From Lanius collurio (Eukaryota; Chordata; Aves; Passeriformes; Laniidae), in contig JACBWW010000007.1 in the NCBI GenBank assembly GCA_020086605.1, positions 22,652,956-22,716,955 on the forward strand: a stretch of 64,000 nucleotides of DNA. Reading direction: 5' to 3'. Shown here one piece after another: positions 58,043-64,000 of the stretch. The notes beneath the pieces are model-generated. The model had not been told where the DNA came from. It did not search any database and saw only the letters and a program-made list of their open reading frames with translations. The translations under genes were made by a program, and so were the position numbers. Within the stretch, counting starts at the first letter, position 1, and the number at the start of each line of letters is the position of its first letter.

Positions 58043-61000
58043 CTGCATAAAGTAAATAAGAAAGAAAGACAGTGAAGGGGGTTCCAGTACTACAAGTAGA
58101 TTGATAATATTCAAGTTTCTTTCTCATTGGACTGAGGAGCTCTGCTCGATTTACTTTCTCAGTGGGAAGTTCATGGGTGAGAACAAGTTAACTGAGGCTC
58201 GATCTATACCAGATGGATCTACTGGGTATGACTAAGCATCTTAGAGGCATAAAAATTTGACATCTGCTCCTATTATTAAGAGAATAAGCCAGGCCTGCTG
58301 ATGAAACTTACATGGATACTTTGAAATCCCTGAGGGCACCTGGATACATGGAGTAACAATCAGAAACCGGGCAATATCTCATGTTTTAAAAAAATATCTA
58401 CTGTCTTTAGTGGTACTTAGCTCTGGTTACATTAAATTGTTTCTATCTTCCCATGTCATCTGAAAGAATCTCTTCTAAAAATATTTAAAGGTGGTTTACA
58501 TATAGCATATAACTGGCAATTCAGTTTTATTTTGTCTTAAAGGCATTGTATAATTTACTACCACTCTGAATTATAAAGAAAGGTGTCATGATACAACATG
58601 ATGGTATTTAACAAATTCAAGTTAATCATCTTTAAACAGCATACTGAGAACTTTCTTGTTTTTATCCATAAACTCTAAACAGATATTTCTAGTATATTTT
58701 CACTGGCCTAAGCTTATTTCCATTGAAACCATTGGATACATTACTATCAAGCGTAGGGATATCAGACTGAGGCCAAAAACAAAAGCTCCAGAAAAATCTT
58801 GTCTTAAAATATTAACTATATAAATTGAAGAATCAATCAGTATCAGTCAGAAGTCTGAAAGATCTACAGCTAAAGAAAACAACATGAGCTTACCCTAAAT
58901 TAATTTGTAAAGCTCTTCAGTCTTTAAAACTAACCAAGTCATGTTTTCTATTCCAAAACAAAGGCAGCCAGCATATTCTTTCGTAAACTATAAACGTTCA
59001 CTCTTTTCTACAATTTGGAAATCAGTTGAGGTTATGTTTAACTTTCAAGTTTAGTTCACACTGCTGCTCTTTTCTTCTACACAGGTAAAGAACAGTTTTG
59101 AACATAGGAAGAAGACATGAAATAATTATTGTTTGCTGTTGCACATTAATTGCCACTGAAAACTTTAGCTTCAGTGCTGTCCAGCACTCAAACATGTGTA
59201 CGGATCTATGAATAAACTAAATCTTTTACAAGATTAACTAATGTGCCACAAATGAAGCACGTGTGCATTCCTACTCCACTTGGTCAGTGAGGATCCACAG
59301 GAGAGAAAACCCATGAAACTTACCAAATGCCTCCTGTCTTTCACATTCTTTATTCAACTTTTTAACTCAAAGAAAATATCCAACAATAAAGTCCCAGCTG
59401 CAAAAATCTACATCTTCTGTCCTTATTTATTCTGACAAACATGTCCCGTAGCTACTACTAAGTACTATATGAAGTGACACACTCTTCATTAATTGAATTA
59501 TTTTTACCTCTTTGTGTCAGTTTGTCTAATCTCAAGTGTTTTTTCTAATAATACATATCCAGACAGACCAATGTTTGCTAATTCTTGATCTCAGTTCACA
59601 GTTGCATAGAAAGAAATCTCAAAACAGAAGAAAACCTCAAGCTCTTTTAGTTCCAGTTCTCTTCCCAAAATTGTTAGGTACAGTTTAAATGCCAACATAT
59701 TATACACTCTTTGTAACTCACTAAAACAGAGGCAGATAATAGTGTGATTCTTTATTGTCTAGCTGTAGTTACACAGTAACATGATTTTATTGTTGTCAAA
59801 AGAGCTACAACCAGCACTTAATCAAAAAAGAAAAAAAAGTCATACTGTTGAAATAATTTGTATATAGGGATACAAATTCTGGGGAAGAAAATGACAAATA
59901 GTCACTGTATTAGTGATCATCACAATAATACATTGTTATCACCCCTTCCTCACTATTTGCTGCTTCACATATCTGTTCAGCCATGTGCTAAATTCAAAGG
60001 AAACCCAAAGTCTTACAGCACTGAGGTCAAAAAATGAATTTGTAGTGTCTAGGTCCAAAAATGCCCTGAGGCCTGACTGGAATGTTCCAGTCATTAGCAG
60101 TTAAAAAGCATGATCAGTTAAATACAAATGATGTATTGCCCTATGCTCATGGCCTAAATCACTAGCTGAGAAATCACATTCATGTACACGACTGAGATTG
60201 CTTTTCTTTTTTTTTTTTAATATAAATTACTGTAAAGATAACTTCCCTAAAGAGTAATCCATTAAAAAAATAAAAATAGAACTATGCTTCTAAATTCTCA
60301 TAAGAATGGCAAGGAAGGTTGAACTACGTTTGCACTAGACTAAATGAGTACATTATTCTCATCCAATCTTCACCATCAGTCTCAATTTCTGACTGTCTGG
60401 ACAGAAGACATTTGCTCTGAAGCAATCCTACTTCCCTCATATTATCTTATTACAGGATCCAGGACAGCTAGATTGCAGCCCTCACATGCAGAAAAGCCAG
60501 GCTTCACTACCTTGGCCAGGTTTGCAGCTTCAGCTGTGACCACTTGGGGAGTTACAGTGGCAGCAGTTTGTCCAAGTTCTGATGTGAAAGACAATGTCAG
60601 CTAGAACTTTGTTGTGAATTTTCATAGAGGCTTTTCCTGTAACTGACCTCTTCAATGAAGGCAAAAGGGTTTTCAAAGCATTTTTACTATGTTACAAACA
60701 AGAAAAAATAAAAATTTTAAACCAAGTAAAACTTTAAGCAGCTGAGAAAGAACAGAAATAAAAAATATTCACAAGAAACAGTTACAAACAACTCTTCCTA
60801 CAGATCCATATGTCTGTTCTCCGTTTCCATAATTCCTTAATTTCAATTAGTTGTGCCAGAGAAAATTTTAAAGTGCCCTCTACTACCACATAATTTCTCC
60901 TTTCAGCATTGTGAGCCTGCCAGACTTCACTTATCTCCACCTTTCTCCATTTTGAGACTGTCTCTTGTCTTGCTTCTCCTACAAGTTCTGAAGACATGCA

Positions 61001-64000
61001 CTCCTCAGGAATCTCAGCTGCCTGCCAGGGGAGTCCTGTTCTTTACGAGCTTGAGACAAGTCTCTTTTTTTTAAAGGTATGCAATTACATATGTACACAT
61101 TACATACGTACTCTAACTTTGATGTCGTATCTCTTTGACAGTCTAGAGAGACACATTGGTGAAAATGTTGATCAGAGAAGACAACAGAAATTCAATTAAA
61201 ACTTTGGAATAGGGTTGTTCCCCAAATCTGGAAATATCTGATATTCTTTTCAATGGATGGAAAGAATATGTGATTCTTTTTAATCAGAGATGAAAGGAAC
61301 AGCACTCTACTTTCAAGTTTAAAGGGTCCACTTACCTTTCAACACCCCCAGTTCTCCATCTCTGTGTCCTGTGACCTCTTGGTCATTAAAAGACTGAAAA
61401 ACGGGTACAATTGGAGTTGGGACACCAAGTTCACAGCACTGTGTTGATAAAGGCTGCATGGACCTAGTGTTCATACATGGACCTGATCCAGCTGAAATCA
61501 ACAGAAGGCTTTTCACGGACTTCAAAGGTTTTTGAAATATAAGGCCTTATAAGGCTCAGTTGTGGGAAAGATCAAAAAATGAAGATTCTCGGCATAAACT
61601 CCCAGGCAAGTGCTTTTTTAGTGCAAGATTTACATTTGCTAGGCACCAACAATATTAATGCAGCTGTGTCTGTCTTCTGTAGGATGTTCCTGATACTCAG
61701 TCATTAATCCTATTTTCAATCTTTAAAAATATGGATGCTAAATTACAGCACTTTTTTTTTCTGATTACAAAAGTTGACTATGTACTCAAATCCAGCTAGT
61801 CAGAGAGAGCAAAAATTCACATAGGACAGCCAGTGGAGATGTAGGCTGGCTTGTGAATAACAATCTCTATTTGTAAACACACTAACTCAGCACCCAATCT
61901 TAAAGAAGTTGCCTTGTACAAAATGACAAATGATGAGCATCTGGAAAATCAGTCTGCTTTTCAAGCTGTCTCAGAAACGTAATGTTTTGGATTTTTTTTT
62001 TCCTCATGCAACACTTACTAAAGCAAATACATTTAAATAAAAGTCAGAGTGCTAGTTAATCACAGAGACAACCCATATTCAGACAACAAATAATGCTTTA
62101 ATAATATTTTTAATATGAAAACTACCCATCTGAAAAACCTTTTGCTCTGTATTAAGTGCCTATATCTTCCAATGGAAAAAGATTTAAATTTTAGAACTGA
62201 CAGCATTTTTCTTTCAGAAGTTTTCTAATGCTTTACAAAAGCAGCATCTCCTCCTCCTCACCAACATGACTGTGACATTAAAACTATTCTTTGCCAATAT
62301 TTTCTATACATAAAATGTCTGTCTCAAAACCTATTAGTAACATTCCTATTGGGTTTATTGCACCTGGTATCCAGCACATTTACCAAATTAACAGCTATTT
62401 TAATTTGACAAACACAAGCGTGAAGAAATTTTTTCTTAATATGTAAGAATACACAAGTAAATGTGAGGAAAATATCTTGGCAACTCCTATTGCTCAGTAA
62501 AATTGTTCACTGTTCACTTACATTTTCATATAGTTCATTTGATTTGCATTTAAACTTGTACTTGAGATGCAGATAAGTATTTTAATTTAGGAAAGCAATG
62601 GGCAAGTTTAAGGTCCCAAGTCTGAGTCATCAAAACTACTAGAAAACAATGACCAGGCTGTGTAAACCCCTGCGCTCCTACCAACTATGCAAGCATTCAC
62701 TGAGGCCAAAGAGATTTGAGCCTGGCTATGAAAAAGTTAATATAATTCCCACTGAAATCAGGGAGGCTCATACCAGACCAGGTTACAACAGCAAAGACTA
62801 ACTATGGCTCAGTTACACAATATGGTGAACGATGCAGCTGTTTTCACTGGATGCAACCATTGCTTTTCAAAACAAACCTTTCATTTTCACAGTTTTTACT
62901 GACGATTGTTAGATCTGTGCACCTTTTGTTCACAACTGTAGATCTTGATAATAAGAGCACACCAAATGCCAAAATAATTATGCAGATCAAATACCATATG
63001 AACATTAAAAACAGGAGAATGATTGGGATTTTTAATGAGTTTTGAGAAAAACAAAGTAATGACAAATACTACAGTTTGTCCATGGAAATAAATTAACAGC
63101 AGTGTGCTTTACAAGACAGAATATGAAAACCAGAAGTATTTAACACAAGGGCAATTTTTGGAAAGGAGATAAGTACTGAAATGACAACAAAAGCAGATGG
63201 CACACATCTTCACATTTAGAAAAGGTTGTGAACATGTCCCAAGAGATCGAAGCAAACTCAGTGTCTGGGCAGCCTGTCCACTGGAACTGAAACATTCTGG
63301 AAATAACATACTACATATCTACCGCCTGCATCTCATTACAAAAGTACCACATACCTTTCCAAAAGATTTAATGAAAAACAATTTACAGTTTCTGAATTAT
63401 TCAAGACAGTTACAATAAATGGTTTCTTCATTATTTCCAGCTTCTCTACAGCACAGCACATGCACCCTAGACTTTCGACCTGGCCACCACTTTCCCAGCT
63501 GGGACCCATTGCAGATATTGCAGGTGCAGTCACTTTAGAGTTACAGGCAATTTGAAGGCAGATGTGCTGGCATTTAGACAACCAGCTTCCTGACTTGTAG
63601 GTGAAATCTGGTATTGCTTATCTAGAGGTAATCACTTGCACATTATTTGCTTGCAGATATAAAATCTGAGAACCTTTTATTACTTACTTAAAAGAATTGC
63701 CTGTTTTTCTTCAAAAGCTTCAGTTGTCCTGACAGGCAACAATCCTTCTACAACAGTAAAAACAACCTCCTACCACCACATAGTTATCAGTCATTCAATA
63801 TAACAAACTTTCAAGGCATTACTCTTCCCTTTTACAACTACTAAACATTATGCGACATATGGCTCTATTAGCTTAAAACAATATTTTTCCATACTTTCAA
63901 AAACAATTTTGAGCTAGCCTTGGCTCATCTAGCTTAGTACTAATTCCTAAGTACTAAATCATAGTATTTTACTATTAGATTTACACCAAATCACACTTAC
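58043..64000. other. repeat-poor AT-rich non-coding DNA
   Basis: No gene or mobile element is recognised in the last 6 kb. A 58-bp minus-strand block at 61,336-61,393 has a CCCGTTTTTCAG acceptor and GAAAG|GTAAGTG donor and is open in one frame only (SFNDQEVTGHRDGELGV...), phase 0 in and phase 1 out. It lies beside text (GATCCAGCTGAAATCAACAG, ACGGACTTCAAAGG) of a kind scattered through reptile and bird introns, probably an ancient repeat. Confidence 0.3.

Noticed and set aside
1..64000. tRNA, rRNA, CRISPR arrays, operons or bacterial promoters
   Set aside because: None seen; the repeats and composition are those of vertebrate nuclear DNA.

Overview
This 64 kb window looks like AT-rich, non-coding vertebrate chromosomal DNA, almost certainly from a bird. 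The main evidence is the repeats. There are several chicken-repeat-1 (CR1) LINE fragments on both strands, including pieces of the CR1 ORF1 esterase domain and of the CR1 ORF2 endonuclease and reverse transcriptase. There are also four solo long terminal repeats (LTRs) of avian endogenous-retrovirus type. I recall the LTR family at 1.6 and 46.6 kb from many neoavian genomes, which hints at a non-galliform bird, but that is memory and was not searched. I recognise no complete protein-coding gene, tRNA, rRNA, CRISPR array or bacterial-type feature. The short open frames scattered through the window are what AT-rich intergenic or intronic DNA gives by chance.

Layout. 0-7 kb: unassigned sequence, a degenerate tandem repeat (about 0.87 kb), a solo LTR (1,624-2,195), a second unrelated LTR (5,227-5,893), an 18-bp perfect palindrome and a short CR1 tail (6.9-7.02 kb). 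7-35.5 kb: mostly repeat-poor, broken only by a solo LTR with a clean 4-bp target duplication (17,690-18,311) and a CR1 tail (22.3 kb). It holds some blocks that read like conserved non-coding DNA and one exon-like 222-bp block (34,888-35,109). 35.5-52.5 kb: a repeat cluster of six CR1 pieces (35.6, 36.4-38.3, 40.0-40.9, 41.3-43.5, 47.5 and 51.5-52.4 kb) and one LTR (46.6 kb). 52.5-64 kb: repeat-poor again, with one terminal-exon-like open block on the minus strand (57,884-58,042).

Nothing here works together as an operon or pathway. The mobile elements are fossils: their frames carry stops and frameshifts, and the two reverse-transcriptase catalytic boxes that can be read have both lost the second aspartate. 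If a host gene spans the window, this would be intron or flanking sequence. Several splice-bounded open blocks are listed as candidates, but their reading phases do not chain into one gene, so most or all are probably pseudo-exons. I did not find a new biological system. The most checkable points are the LTR boundaries, the odd order of the two neighbouring CR1 pieces, the exon-like blocks and the candidate conserved elements.
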